From Glaciimonas sp. CA11.2 (GTDB lineage Bacteria > Pseudomonadota > Gammaproteobacteria > Burkholderiales > Burkholderiaceae_D), in NCBI RefSeq assembly GCF_034314045.1, contig NZ_JAVIWL010000001.1, positions 1,178,001 to 1,242,000 of the forward strand: a stretch of DNA of 64,000 nucleotides. The letters are read 5' to 3'. Under the pieces are notes generated by a model. That model was not told where the DNA came from and made no database searches. It saw only the letters and a program-made list of their open reading frames with translations. Of this stretch, positions 12,298 through 20,683 are shown piece by piece (the first letter of the stretch is position 1; each line of letters begins with the position of its first letter). The translations under genes were made by a program, and so were the position numbers.

Positions 12298-12415
12298 GTG
12301 ACTGCCATGTAGTTTCTACTGTATCCAGATCCCGAAATGCATTTTGACGCATGGCTTTGGCTCTGTATTTCACGAAACCAGACCAACACTCAACATATCA
12401 GACATACTACCAATT

Positions 12416-13687
12416 ATGGATATCCAACAATACATCACTAACGTCGGTCAACGTGCCCGGGCTGCATCTCGCCTGATGGCACGCGCCGATACGGCAACCA
12501 AGAACCGTGCACTAACGTTAATCGCTGAAGCGATCCGGCGCGAATCGGACACCTTGCGCATCGCCAATCAAAAAGACTTGGATGCAGCACGCGCCAATGG
12601 TTTGGAAGAAGCAATGCTGGATCGTCTGACGCTATCCGACAAAGCGATCACCACCATGATTGAAGGATTGCAGCAAATCGTCGCCCTTCCCGATCCGATC
12701 GGTGAAATTTCGAACATGAAATATCGTCCGACCGGGATTCAGGTTGGACAGATGCGCGTTCCTCTCGGCGTCATTGGTATTATTTACGAAGCACGTCCCA
12801 ACGTGACCATTGATGCGGCTGGTTTATGTATCAAGAGTGGTAATGCGACTATTTTGCGCGGCGGCTCGGAAGCGATTAACTGCAATCAGGTGCTAGCCAA
12901 ACTGGTCAAAGAAGGACTGGATGGTGCAGGCCTGCCAAGCGATGCGGTGCAAGTTATCGAAACCACTGATCGCGCTGCAGTCGGCGCTTTAATCTGCATG
13001 CCGGAATATATTGACGTCATCATCCCGCGCGGCGGCAAGGGCTTGATTGAGCGCTTGATGAAGGAGTCCAAGGTACCGATGATTAAACATCTGGATGGCA
13101 TTTGTCACGTCTACATAGACGATCAGGCTGATCCAGAAAAAGCGGTAAAAATTGCTTTTAATGCAAAATGTCACCGTTACGGCACCTGCAACACCATGGA
13201 AACCCTGCTAATAGGACGTGCCATTGCGCCGCAGGTCTTGCCGGAACTGGCACGTTTATATCGGACAAAAGACGTGGAACTGCGCGCCGATGCCGAGGCT
13301 AGCAAGATATTACGCTCTTGCGACTATTTGCACGTGGTCGCAGCGACCGAGGAAGATTGGAGCACTGAATATCTGGCGGCAATTCTGGCCGTGAAGGTGG
13401 TTGAGGATATGGACGAAGCGATTACACATATTAATCATTACTCTTCCCATCATACCGATAGCATTGTGACCGAAAATTATTCCCGCTCGATGCGATTTTT
13501 ACGTGAGGTCGACTCGGCCTCTGTAATCGTGAATGCTTCAACCCGGTTTGCGGATGGTTTCGAATTTGGGCTTGGTGCTGAAATTGGCATCTCCAATGAC
13601 AAGTTACACGCACGCGGTCCGGTGGGTCTGGACGGCTTGACCTCCTTGAAATATGTGGTGTTTGGTCACGGCGAAGTACGCACCTAG
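12416..13687 (+). CDS. proA: Gamma-glutamyl phosphate reductase
   Basis: Second enzyme of proline synthesis, reducing glutamyl-5-phosphate to glutamate semialdehyde with NADPH. The 423-aa protein begins [11 protein letters not shown] at ATG 12416; an in-frame Met further upstream (12344) would add 24 residues unlike the family. The ALDH-type catalytic cysteine is Cys258 in [11 protein letters not shown]. The substrate-binding and nucleotide segments ([26 protein letters not shown]) are intact. Its partner proB is 34 kb away next to obgE, so the two steps are not encoded as one operon here. Confidence 0.97.
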   Translation: MDIQQYITNVGQRARAASRLMARADTATKNRALTLIAEAIRRESDTLRIANQKDLDAARANGLEEAMLDRLTLSDKAITTMIEGLQQIVALPDPIGEISNMKYRPTGIQVGQMRVPLGVIGIIYEARPNVTIDAAGLCIKSGNATILRGGSEAINCNQVLAKLVKEGLDGAGLPSDAVQVIETTDRAAVGALICMPEYIDVIIPRGGKGLIERLMKESKVPMIKHLDGICHVYIDDQADPEKAVKIAFNAKCHRYGTCNTMETLLIGRAIAPQVLPELARLYRTKDVELRADAEASKILRSCDYLHVVAATEEDWSTEYLAAILAVKVVEDMDEAITHINHYSSHHTDSIVTENYSRSMRFLREVDSASVIVNASTRFADGFEFGLGAEIGISNDKLHARGPVGLDGLTSLKYVVFGHGEVRT

Positions 13688-13770
13688 AGGATTGTCAAAA
13701 CAACCTGTTAAATCAACAAAGACTATCGATTTTCCCTCTGTTTTCGAATTAACTTTTTTAAGGATACTTC

Positions 13771-14193
13771 ATGCTCTGGATCAAAGCGCTGCACATCGTC
13801 TTCATCGTTTCATGGTTTGCAGGCCTGTTTTATTTGCCGCGTATTCTTGTTAATCTGGCGCAAGAGACGGAACCGGTGGCGACACAACGATTATTGTTGA
13901 TGGCACGCAAGTTATACCGTTTCATGCTGCCTCTTGCGATAGGTACTATTGTTTTCGGCGTGTGGTTGTGGCTAGGTTATGGTATTGGAAAAGGCCCGGG
14001 AAACGGCTGGTTGCATGCAAAGTTGCTATTAGTCATTCTTTTAATCGGTTATCACCACGCCAGCGGCAGCATGTTGAAGAAATTCGAATTAGGTACCAAT
14101 AAGCGTAGTCACGTCTGGTTTCGTTATTTCAATGAAGTACCGGTGGTTTTGTTGCTAGCTATTGTTATTCTGGTGGTCGTCAAGCCGTTCTAA
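13771..14193 (+). CDS. HemJ/CopD-like four-helix membrane protein
   Basis: A 140-aa protein made up almost entirely of four membrane helices (about residues 5-25, 50-72, 82-100 and 118-138). The N-terminus LWIKALHIVFIVSWFAGLFYLPR, with a conserved His at position 8, and the C-terminal RYFNEVPVVLLL match the UPF0093/HemJ family, which in other bacteria oxidises protoporphyrinogen IX during heme synthesis. Such proteins are often annotated as CopD family. It lies alone 83 bp after proA. The heme role here is inferred from the family. Confidence 0.75.
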   Translation: MLWIKALHIVFIVSWFAGLFYLPRILVNLAQETEPVATQRLLLMARKLYRFMLPLAIGTIVFGVWLWLGYGIGKGPGNGWLHAKLLLVILLIGYHHASGSMLKKFELGTNKRSHVWFRYFNEVPVVLLLAIVILVVVKPF

Positions 14194-14280
14194 ATCGGGC
14201 TGATCATTAGTTGGCGAATGGAAGCAAACATAAAAAACATAAAAAAAACCATAAAATAAACAACAGAGACAGGAATCGAC

Positions 14281-14889
14281 ATGAGCAAAATCTGTGAGTA
14301 TTATTTCGCGCCTCAGTCGCCATTTACTTATCTGGGACATGCGCGACTTGTCGCGTTAGCCCAGAAATATGGTGTACAAATTGTATTAAAGCCAATCGAC
14401 TTGTCAAAAGTATTTGGTGTTTCAGGTGGATTACCGTTAGCCAAGCGCTCACCACAGCGCCAAGCTTATCGACTTGAGGATCTCCGACGCTGGAAAGAGT
14501 ATTTAGGATTGCCAATGAATTTGCAACCGACCTACTTTCCGGTGCACAGCGACGAGGCAGCCAAACTGATCATCGCGACCCAGTTGGCACACGGAACTCA
14601 GGCTGCACTAGATTTGACTGGCGTCATTATGCGTGCCGTGTGGGAAGATGAGAAAAACATTGCAGATACAGACACCTTAATCGGCATAGCCACAGCACTT
14701 GGGCATGATGGCAAAACCTTGTTAAAATCTGCCGACACTGCTAGCGTAGAGGCCGAGTTTGTTCGTTTTACCGATGAAGCCATTGCCGCCAATGTCTTTG
14801 GTGCGCCTTGGTACGTTGTCGATGGAGAAGGTCATTGGGGCCAGGACCGATTAGACTTCGTCGAGCGCGCCTTTGCAAAAATAGCATGA
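14281..14889 (+). CDS. 2-hydroxychromene-2-carboxylate isomerase-like DsbA-fold protein
   Basis: A 202-aa thioredoxin-fold protein of the HCCA isomerase / kappa-class glutathione transferase group. The N-terminus CEYYFAPQSPFTYLGHARL has the SP[FY]TYL motif with the active-site Ser/Pro pair in place of the CxxC of DsbA. Late segments VFGAPWYVVDGEGHWGQDRLDFVERA match the family C-terminus. In degradative bacteria such enzymes isomerise naphthalene-pathway intermediates using glutathione; no other aromatic-degradation gene is nearby, so a general glutathione-dependent role is more likely. It stands alone between the HemJ-like gene and the methyltransferase. Confidence 0.82.
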   Translation: MSKICEYYFAPQSPFTYLGHARLVALAQKYGVQIVLKPIDLSKVFGVSGGLPLAKRSPQRQAYRLEDLRRWKEYLGLPMNLQPTYFPVHSDEAAKLIIATQLAHGTQAALDLTGVIMRAVWEDEKNIADTDTLIGIATALGHDGKTLLKSADTASVEAEFVRFTDEAIAANVFGAPWYVVDGEGHWGQDRLDFVERAFAKIA

Positions 14890-15130
14890 TCTGATCCGCA
14901 CGCGGTTTTAACACTACGTTTTAATACACGGCTACTAATGCTTTATTGGCACTTTAAGTAGATCGCACCAATGGATAGCAATAAATAAAATTGCAAACTA
15001 TTTGCACCATCACTATCCGAATAGTCTGCAAGCAGTTCGCAAGTAAGACCACCGTTATTCACTTTTTCGTGAGTAATCATTTCACCGCTGCATCCCAGTC
15101 GATGCAGTTAACGGATTAAGAGAACCCCCT

Positions 15131-16384
15131 ATGGCACAAGCACTCACAGCACAATCAGCAAGTTCGAAACACTCGTATTTTTGCCCTTGTCCACGCGGAT
15201 TAGAGACCGCACTTGCTGAAGAAATCAATGAAATCGCACAACTAGCCGCTCCCGCGGTGACGCTCAGAGTCCATAATCAGGTGCCGGGAGGCGTACATTG
15301 CTCTGGCTTATTGAGTGACGCATGGCTTGTCAATCTGCACTCACGGATCGCCAGTCGCGTATTGATGCGCCTAGCACACTGCGCCTACAAGACTGAAAAT
15401 GATATTTACGATAAGGCGCTCGAACAAGAATGGGAGAACTGGTTTCGGGTTGACCATACTATTCGCGTCGATATCACCGCCATTAAATCGCCCTTGCGCA
15501 GCCTGGAGTTCACAACGCTCAAAATCAAGGATGCGATTTGTGACCGGTTCCGCGACATCTGCGACGAGCGCCCTTCAGTTGATACCCATGCACCCGACAT
15601 GCGGATCGTCGGATTTCTGGATGCGCATAATTTCACGCTTTATCTGGATACTTCGGGCGAAGCACTTTTCAAACGCGGCTGGCGCGCTGAAACGGGCGAT
15701 GCGCCGTTACGTGAAAATCTTGCTGCCGGATTGCTACGCACTGCTGGCTGGAAGCCCGGCACGGTCTTGTTCGACCCGATGTGCGGCTCTGGCACCATTT
15801 TGATCGAGGCTGCACAAATGTTAGCTGGCATTCCTGCTGGTGCCCGACGCGCGTTTGCTTTTGAAAAATTTCATGGCTTCGAGATTGGCCAATGGCAAGC
15901 CATTAAAGGCGCCATTAAGCCAAATCCAATGCCACTGATACCGACCATTTTCGGCAGTGATATTTCTGGCGAGATGATCGACATGACGGCAGAAAATTTA
16001 CGTAACGCTGGTATCCTTTTTGAAGTTCCGCTGAAACAAATTGAGGCACAGGAAGTCAGGCCGCCAAATGAACTCAGCGGCAGCGGGGGCATTATTTTGA
16101 CCAATCCTCCCTACGGTGAGCGGATTGGCGTGCGCGGCGACAGCACACTGGCAACCGAAGATCTATTCAATGCGTTCTTTAGTGCCTTTGGCAATACGCT
16201 GAAGCAACGTTTCGCTGGCTGGACAGTATTCTTGTTCACTGCTGACCTGACTTTGCCAAAATTGCTACGTCTGAAAGAAGCGCGCAAAACACCATTTTTC
16301 AACGGCGCATTGGAATGCCGCTTGTTCCGCTTTGACATGGTGGCCGGCTTCAATCGCCGTGAGGCAGCTAAGCCAAAAGAGTAA
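15131..16384 (+). CDS. THUMP-domain class I RNA methyltransferase (RlmL-like)
   Basis: A 417-aa predicted 23S rRNA N2-guanine methyltransferase of the UPF0020 group. An N-terminal ferredoxin-like plus THUMP region (FCPCPRGLETALAEEI, then VDITAIKSPLRSLEFTTLKIKDAICDRF) is followed by a Rossmann methyltransferase domain with motif I DPMCGSGTILIEAA near residues 215-228 and the catalytic NPPY at about 325-328 (TNPPYGERIG). It corresponds to the RlmL half only, without the RlmK domain fused in E. coli. It has its own intrinsic terminator immediately downstream. Confidence 0.88.
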   Translation: MAQALTAQSASSKHSYFCPCPRGLETALAEEINEIAQLAAPAVTLRVHNQVPGGVHCSGLLSDAWLVNLHSRIASRVLMRLAHCAYKTENDIYDKALEQEWENWFRVDHTIRVDITAIKSPLRSLEFTTLKIKDAICDRFRDICDERPSVDTHAPDMRIVGFLDAHNFTLYLDTSGEALFKRGWRAETGDAPLRENLAAGLLRTAGWKPGTVLFDPMCGSGTILIEAAQMLAGIPAGARRAFAFEKFHGFEIGQWQAIKGAIKPNPMPLIPTIFGSDISGEMIDMTAENLRNAGILFEVPLKQIEAQEVRPPNELSGSGGIILTNPPYGERIGVRGDSTLATEDLFNAFFSAFGNTLKQRFAGWTVFLFTADLTLPKLLRLKEARKTPFFNGALECRLFRFDMVAGFNRREAAKPKE

Positions 16385-16439
16385 GGTTGTCATACGCATG
16401 ACGCTATCTTTATAGCGAACAAGTTAGAAAACTTGAAGG

Positions 16440-16470
16440 GCCGTCAAATGCGATTTGATGGCTTTTTTTT
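16440..16470 (+). terminator. Intrinsic terminator after the RNA methyltransferase
   Basis: Stem GCCGTCAAAT (16440-16449) with ATTTGATGGC (16453-16462), one G-T wobble, 3-nt loop GCG, followed by eight T (16463-16470). This is a textbook rho-independent terminator for the gene ending at 16384. Confidence 0.9.
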
Positions 16471-16613
16471 ATTCAATCCACGATGGACCCCACCCCCTAA
16501 TCTGGTCTAAATACAACGACCGCATCAGGACTTAGGGAATCTGTAAAACGCTAAAGTCAAAAAATCCCGCAGATCGCTTAACTTTGTAAATACGAGGTAT
16601 AAATACGACTTCA

Positions 16614-16632
16614 GATAATAATGATTCTTATT
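16614..16632 (+). promoter_or_regulatory. Fur-box-like site upstream of hemP
   Basis: GATAATAATGATTCTTATT matches 14 of the 19 positions of the E. coli Fur consensus GATAATGATAATCATTATC, by my manual count. It lies about 210 bp before hemP, in the long AT-rich leader of an iron-uptake gene cluster, and fur itself is in this window. A second AT-rich segment around 16793-16815 (AATAATCTAAATAAGAATT) overlaps the putative -10 and may be a weaker site. Confidence 0.55.
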
Positions 16633-16772
16633 TCGTGGTATAAATACTGTACTCGGAAATTTTATTGGTTTGTGGCAGGACAACTGTCGATAGAAGTTGA
16701 TGATACGATATCATTTTGACCGCATAGTAGAAGCCTTTTATAAAATAGCTATCGCAAAGATAGTAAAAGCAC

Positions 16773-16801
16773 TTGCAATCCCTGTTTAAATAGAGAATAA
16801 T
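16773..16801 (+). promoter_or_regulatory. Predicted sigma-70 promoter of hemP cluster
   Basis: TTGCAA (16773-16778), a 17-bp spacer and AATAAT (16796-16801) make a good sigma-70 promoter 38 bp before the hemP ATG. The -10 region lies in an AT-rich, Fur-box-like stretch, consistent with iron repression. The rest of the 455-bp region 16385-16839 shows no gene. Confidence 0.55.
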
Positions 16802-16839
16802 CTAAATAAGAATTGTTCGCATTTACATAAAGGACTATT

Positions 16840-17043
16840 ATGGGTCACTCGTTACAGCGCGCAAATGAACATCAGGACCGTGAGCAATCCGTTTCAGTTG
16901 TCAGTAAAGCAGTCAAACCGACCATCACACGGATTACTAGTCGGGACCTTTTCCAGCAAATGCGTGAGCTGGAAATTGATCACGGCGGCAGAATTTACAA
17001 GTTACGACTGACGCAATTGAATAAATTAATTTTGACCGCTTGA
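16840..17043 (+). CDS. hemP: Hemin uptake protein HemP family
   Basis: A 67-aa small protein. The second half (RITSRDLFQQMRELEIDHGGRIYKLRLTQLNKLILT) has the HemP-family pattern: a [ST]SxxLF helix, an I-x-H-G-G-x-x-Y-x-L-R turn, and a terminal L[TN]KLILTK-type strand. In several Gram-negatives hemP is iron-regulated and needed for heme uptake gene expression or heme utilisation; its mechanism differs between species. AAAGGA lies upstream of the ATG. It heads a cluster ending in tonB-exbB-exbD and is preceded by a promoter with Fur-box-like sequences, which fits iron control. Confidence 0.85.
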   Translation: MGHSLQRANEHQDREQSVSVVSKAVKPTITRITSRDLFQQMRELEIDHGGRIYKLRLTQLNKLILTA

Positions 17044-17181
17044 AGTGTTGTTGAAGATTCCCCTCTTCTGAAGATGCCGAATAGAACTGCGTTAATTTCA
17101 TTGAATAAAGTAGCGATAAAAGATGAAGTTCCCGATACCAGCCAGCCGAACAGCCAGCGATTCACTGACAAGGAGCACTTG

Positions 17182-17514
17182 ATGGTTAACGAAGAGTTGG
17201 ATATCACGTTTGCGGCACCTAATGAAGCGCCGGCACAACCGGAACTATTGGTATCAGCGGTATTACATCTGATGTCCCATTATACGGCGCATCATCAGAC
17301 GAATCAGCCAGAGACACGCGGCTGCACAAAATTGGCATCGGTCATCGAGCGACATTTAAAGGCTTTGGCGGTGTTACCAAATCTGGCACCGGTATTGCGT
17401 ACGACTTGTCAGCAACTATCGGAACAGTGGGCTACATTAGTAGAACGTAGTATGCCGCGGCAGGAAAAATATAATTTATTTGCGCGTCTTGTGACGGGCA
17501 ATCGCAGTCATTAA
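17182..17514 (+). CDS. Uncharacterised 110-aa protein in the heme/iron cluster
   Basis: I do not recognise a family. The ATG at 17182 has an excellent AAGGAG ribosome-binding site 6 nt upstream, so I prefer it over an in-frame ATG at 17074 that lacks one. The protein starts MVNEELDITF, then has a Pro-rich linker and a helical remainder: AVLHLMSHYTAHH, a middle with KLASVIERHLKALAVLPNLAPVL, and a C-terminus with EQWATLVERSMPRQEKYNLFARL. It has His-rich spots (HLMSHYTAHHQ) but no signal peptide, membrane helix or CxxC motif. It lies between hemP and bfd in an iron-uptake cluster, which suggests a cytosolic role in iron or heme handling; that is inference from position only. Confidence 0.75.
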   Translation: MVNEELDITFAAPNEAPAQPELLVSAVLHLMSHYTAHHQTNQPETRGCTKLASVIERHLKALAVLPNLAPVLRTTCQQLSEQWATLVERSMPRQEKYNLFARLVTGNRSH

Positions 17515-17528
17515 AACAGTCACTTATG

Positions 17529-17563
17529 GCGTAAAAACCGCACCTGTTTTTACGCTTATTTCT
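17529..17563 (+). terminator. Hairpin between the 110-aa gene and bfd
   Basis: GCGTAAAAAC (17529-17538) pairs perfectly with GTTTTTACGC (17546-17555) around a 7-nt loop, followed by TTATTTCTT. It could be a weak intrinsic terminator or attenuator, separating hemP and the 110-aa gene from bfd-tonB-exbBD. Confidence 0.55.
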
Positions 17564-17621
17564 TAAATCATTCGTTAATATCAATTGCTAATAAATTGCT
17601 AATAGATAGTAAAGGTAAAAA

Positions 17622-17861
17622 ATGATCGTTTGTGTTTGCAATAATGTCTCTGAATGGAAAATACGCCAGGCGGTTAATTCTGGCATGTCTTCTATGCGGG
17701 AATTGCGGCAGAATCTAGGGGTCGCAACCAGCTGTGGAAAATGCCATTCTTGCGCCAAGAATGTGTTGCGTGAATGTTTGGATAATAATGTTCCCACAGC
17801 ACACCGTCATATTCACGCATTGGTATTCCAACCGATGCCAAACGGTGCAATCGTTGCATAA
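17622..17861 (+). CDS. bfd: Bacterioferritin-associated ferredoxin
   Basis: A 79-aa [2Fe-2S] protein of the BFD type. The cluster ligands fit C4-x-C6 and C38-x2-C41 (MIVCVCNNVS and SCGKCHSC). In Pseudomonas, Bfd delivers electrons to the heme of bacterioferritin to release stored iron. The C-terminal extension of about 25 residues (HRHIHALVFQPMPNG) is unusual for the 65-75 aa family but not remarkable. It lies in an iron-uptake cluster, and its expected partner bfr is in the same window at 26270. The tonB gene follows after 16 bp. Confidence 0.9.
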   Translation: MIVCVCNNVSEWKIRQAVNSGMSSMRELRQNLGVATSCGKCHSCAKNVLRECLDNNVPTAHRHIHALVFQPMPNGAIVA

Positions 17862-17877
17862 AGAGTCGTTAGTGTAA

Positions 17878-18576
17878 ATGAGCGCAACAATGTCGTCTTC
17901 ACCGCAGGTCTCCACTTTTGTGTGGAATCAAGTCAAACGTATCGGGCCGCTCGGCGCGATTATCTTGTTACATGTTGGTTTTTTCATCGCCCTGAAAAGT
18001 GGCCTGATTCATCAAGTGGCACAAGCAATACCGAAAGAAGTGTTCGCCACCTTCATCACCCCCGAGCGCGCACCTGAACCAACGCCGCCAAAACCCCAAC
18101 CCGCTGTACCGAAGACGGTTCAAGTCGTGAGGAAACATGTCACGCCGCCCCACCCTACACCGGTAATCGTAAATAATACGCCTTCCGAGCAAGCTATTTC
18201 TGTTCCTGTGGCACCGCCGCAGCCGCCGCAAAAAGAAGAATACTCGCCACCTGCGCCGGCACCGGTTGCGGCACCGGCCGCACCTGCTGTTCCCCGGACG
18301 ATCAGCTCTGGAGTGGAGTATATTCGACCTCCTAGTCCTGAATATCCTGCTGCTGCCAAACGTATGGGCGAAGAAGGAAAAGTCGTCATGCGCGTGCTGA
18401 TCAATGAAAAGGGGCGCGCAGAACGCGTAGAGATACAAAAAAGTTCCGGTTCGGCACGTCTGGACGAAGCAGCCAAACAGGCGCTTTTGCGGGCGCTTTT
18501 CAAGCCCTATATGGAGGATGGCAAAGCCCTGCCAGTGTATGCAATAGTACCTATCAATTTTCAGCTTTCAAATTAA
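17878..18576 (+). CDS. tonB: TonB energy-transducing protein
   Basis: Periplasm-spanning protein that couples the ExbB-ExbD proton channel to TonB-dependent outer-membrane receptors. The 232-aa protein has one N-terminal membrane anchor (about residues 24-42, GPLGAIILLHVGFFIAL), a Pro-rich rigid stretch with many PxP repeats at about 60-140, and the TonB C-terminal domain (SPEYPAAAKRMGEEGKVVMRVLI, then LDEAAKQALLRALFKPY). The order tonB-exbB-exbD and the link with hemP point to heme or siderophore import. No TonB-dependent receptor is encoded within the cluster. ATG 17890 is an alternative start. Confidence 0.95.
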   Translation: MSATMSSSPQVSTFVWNQVKRIGPLGAIILLHVGFFIALKSGLIHQVAQAIPKEVFATFITPERAPEPTPPKPQPAVPKTVQVVRKHVTPPHPTPVIVNNTPSEQAISVPVAPPQPPQKEEYSPPAPAPVAAPAAPAVPRTISSGVEYIRPPSPEYPAAAKRMGEEGKVVMRVLINEKGRAERVEIQKSSGSARLDEAAKQALLRALFKPYMEDGKALPVYAIVPINFQLSN

Positions 18577-18710
18577 ATAAAGCATTCAAACACCCTATTA
18601 GCACCATTTAGCAAACGTATTCCATACCGTTAGTGTGGCGCGCAATCTATGCACCGAAGCGCCGCAACAACCAAATCAACGATCGCATTGTCAGAAATAA
18701 AGGAACAATC

Positions 18711-19451
18711 ATGGAAGTAAGTCCATACGGTTTAGAAGCGCTCTGGTCACAGGGCGATATCGTGATTAAAAGTGTCGCGTTATTGCTGGTCATCATGTCC
18801 ATCTCTTCGTGGTACGTTATCCTGACCAAGGCAATCCAACTTATCCGCTTGCAGCGCGCAGCGCACGCAGCAGGACATCAGTTCTGGGATACGACCAATC
18901 TACCTGAAGGTATTGCCACTTTAGGCACCGAAAATCCGTTTGCCGACGTTGCCCAAGCTGGCGTCGTTTCCATGCGCCATCACACCGCTCATAGCGGTCA
19001 TTTACACGATCAACTTTCCACCAGTGACTGGGTAACCTTGTCTTTGCGCCAGGCAATTGATGAGGCCTCCAGCAAATTGCAAACAGGCATGGCGGTGTTG
19101 GCTTCAGTCGGTTCGACGGCACCGTTCGTTGGATTGTTCGGTACCGTGTGGGGGATTTATCACGCGTTGGTGGCGATTGGCACTTCCGGTCAGGCAAGCA
19201 TCGACAAAGTCGCCGGGCCGGTGGGTGAGTCGCTCATCATGACCGCGTTAGGTCTCGCGGTCGCTATTCCAGCTACCTTTGGCTATAACGCATTGGTGCG
19301 CGGCAACAAAACCATCATCGCCAAACTCAATAAATTTGGCTTTGACTTACATGCATTATTCGTCACAGGGTCACGTGCTGATGCCAACAAAATTGGCAAC
19401 GGAACAAGCCCTGAAACGACTTCCAAGTTAGTCGCTGTGAAAGGTGCATGA
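18711..19451 (+). CDS. exbB: TonB-system proton channel ExbB
   Basis: Three-helix inner-membrane protein, partner of the adjacent TonB and ExbD. The 246-aa protein starts at ATG 18711 behind AAAGGAAC; a longer open frame upstream lacks a ribosome-binding site. The family block reads LASVGSTAPFVGLFGTVWGIYHALVAIG followed by KVAGPVGESLIMTALGLAVAIPA. It is similar in sequence to the ExbB-like protein at 6405-7097, pointing to duplicated systems. Its stop codon overlaps the start of exbD (ATGA), indicating translational coupling. The 134-bp tonB-exbB gap has no terminator that I can see. Confidence 0.94.
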   Translation: MEVSPYGLEALWSQGDIVIKSVALLLVIMSISSWYVILTKAIQLIRLQRAAHAAGHQFWDTTNLPEGIATLGTENPFADVAQAGVVSMRHHTAHSGHLHDQLSTSDWVTLSLRQAIDEASSKLQTGMAVLASVGSTAPFVGLFGTVWGIYHALVAIGTSGQASIDKVAGPVGESLIMTALGLAVAIPATFGYNALVRGNKTIIAKLNKFGFDLHALFVTGSRADANKIGNGTSPETTSKLVAVKGA

Positions 19452-19867
19452 TGTCAATGGGCTCCCTGTCCGACTCGGACGACGACTTTAATCCAGAGAT
19501 CAACACCACACCATTAGTCGACGTAATGTTGGTCCTGCTGATCATTTTTATCATGACGATTCCGGTGATGAATCACGCTGTCAAAATCGATTTGCCACGT
19601 GCCACTAACCAGCCAGATCAGGTGAAGCCAGAAAGCATTAGCCTGTCAATTGATGCTGCCGGCAAAGTTTACTGGAACGATGAAATAGTTGATCGCAACG
19701 CACTCCAACTAAAGATTGCGGCGGCGGCAAAAAAAGAACCGCAGCCTGAATTACATTTGCGCGCTGAACGCACCACTGAATACGAAAAAATAGCGCAGGT
19801 AATGGCGGCGGCGCAATCTGGCGGATTAGGGAAAATTGGCTTTGTCACCGATCCTGAATCTAAATAA
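19448..19867 (+). CDS. exbD: TonB-system protein ExbD
   Basis: The 139-aa partner of ExbB, with an acidic N-terminus (SDSDDDFNPE), one transmembrane helix bearing the conserved aspartate (INTTPLVDVMLVLLIIFI) and a periplasmic domain ending KIGFVTDPES. It overlaps exbB by 4 bp. The tandem start ATGATG leaves two possible initiator codons (19448 and 19451). It is the last gene of the iron cluster; an inverted repeat follows at once. Confidence 0.94.
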   Translation: MMSMGSLSDSDDDFNPEINTTPLVDVMLVLLIIFIMTIPVMNHAVKIDLPRATNQPDQVKPESISLSIDAAGKVYWNDEIVDRNALQLKIAAAAKKEPQPELHLRAERTTEYEKIAQVMAAAQSGGLGKIGFVTDPESK

Positions 19868-19870
19868 GCC

Positions 19871-19894
19871 AGCCTGACCGCATTGGGTCAGGCT
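19871..19894 (+). terminator. Hairpin downstream of exbD
   Basis: AGCCTGACC (19871-19879) pairs with GGTCAGGCT (19886-19894), loop 6 nt. The following sequence TTGGCC is not a T run, so intrinsic termination is possible but weak. It lies between convergent exbD and the quinone reductase gene. Confidence 0.5.
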
Positions 19895-19942
19895 TTGGCC
19901 GCACTAACTTCAAATTCAGCGAAAAAGCCCTGCCTCACTATC

Positions 19943-20548
19943 TCACAGGCTATTGAGCGAGCCACCTTGTGGATCAATCGAGAACAATTTGGCTGCTATC
20001 TCAGCAACGCGCAAGCCGTATAGACGCGCGGTTTCCAGGTCTCCCGAAGACATTTCTTCAGGAGATGCATCGGCTGGCGTCTGAGCCATTGGGCCAAGGA
20101 AGGAACCCATGCGATTTATGTCATCTCGTTGAGAAGCCTTCGTATTGGATGATTTCATTCCCATGCCCACCCAAATCCCGCGATGCTGTGCAGCGAGGAG
20201 AGTGAAATACTGAAGAGTCGCCAGCTTGTCTCCGTTGATACTGGCGCTATTGGTAAACCCACCAAAGACCTTGTCCTGCCATAGGTCGGCGAACCATGGT
20301 TTGGACGACGCATCCGCAAACTTCTTGAATTGCCAACTGGGGCCGCCCATATATGTGGGTGATCCGAGAATGATGTAGTGCGCCTCATTGATGTCTGCCC
20401 ACGCCTGGTCAGACAAATTTCCTTCAGCATCGATTTGCAACAAGCTAGCGTTCGCGCCCTCCGCTATGGCGTCAGCCACCCGTTTTGTATGGCCATAGCC
20501 TGAATGGAAAACAACGACGCCTTTTAATTCCGAAGAAGAAATGCTCAT
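19943..20548 (-). CDS. Flavodoxin-like NAD(P)H:quinone oxidoreductase (WrbA-like)
   Basis: A 201-aa FMN-binding flavodoxin-fold protein, probably a quinone reductase. The FMN phosphate loop reads HSGYGHTKRVADAI near residues 15-28, and a second flavin-contact segment reads LGSPTYMGGPSWQFKKFAD. I chose ATG 20548 (MSISSSELKG), with AAGGG 7-8 nt upstream; a longer frame upstream has no support. It lies on the minus strand behind the DoxX-like gene and the disrupted aldo/keto reductase, so the four may once have formed one redox-stress locus under the LysR regulator. The 135-bp gap to the DoxX-like gene makes a separate promoter possible. Confidence 0.85.
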   Translation of the reverse strand: MSISSSELKGVVVFHSGYGHTKRVADAIAEGANASLLQIDAEGNLSDQAWADINEAHYIILGSPTYMGGPSWQFKKFADASSKPWFADLWQDKVFGGFTNSASINGDKLATLQYFTLLAAQHRGIWVGMGMKSSNTKASQRDDINRMGSFLGPMAQTPADASPEEMSSGDLETARLYGLRVAEIAAKLFSIDPQGGSLNSL

Positions 20549-20683
20549 GATAAAACCCTTAACGTTAAGTAGTACTGTTTGCCCCATTTAAGAGGCGATT
20601 AAAAAATCGGACTTGTTGAGATAGCTGTCATCGGGGCGCTTTTCGCTCCTTCCTGAAGTTGCCCCATTTGCGCCGTTTATTTA

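Noticed and set aside
12416..13687. proA-proB operon
   Set aside because: proB is 34 kb away on the opposite strand, so the two are not cotranscribed.
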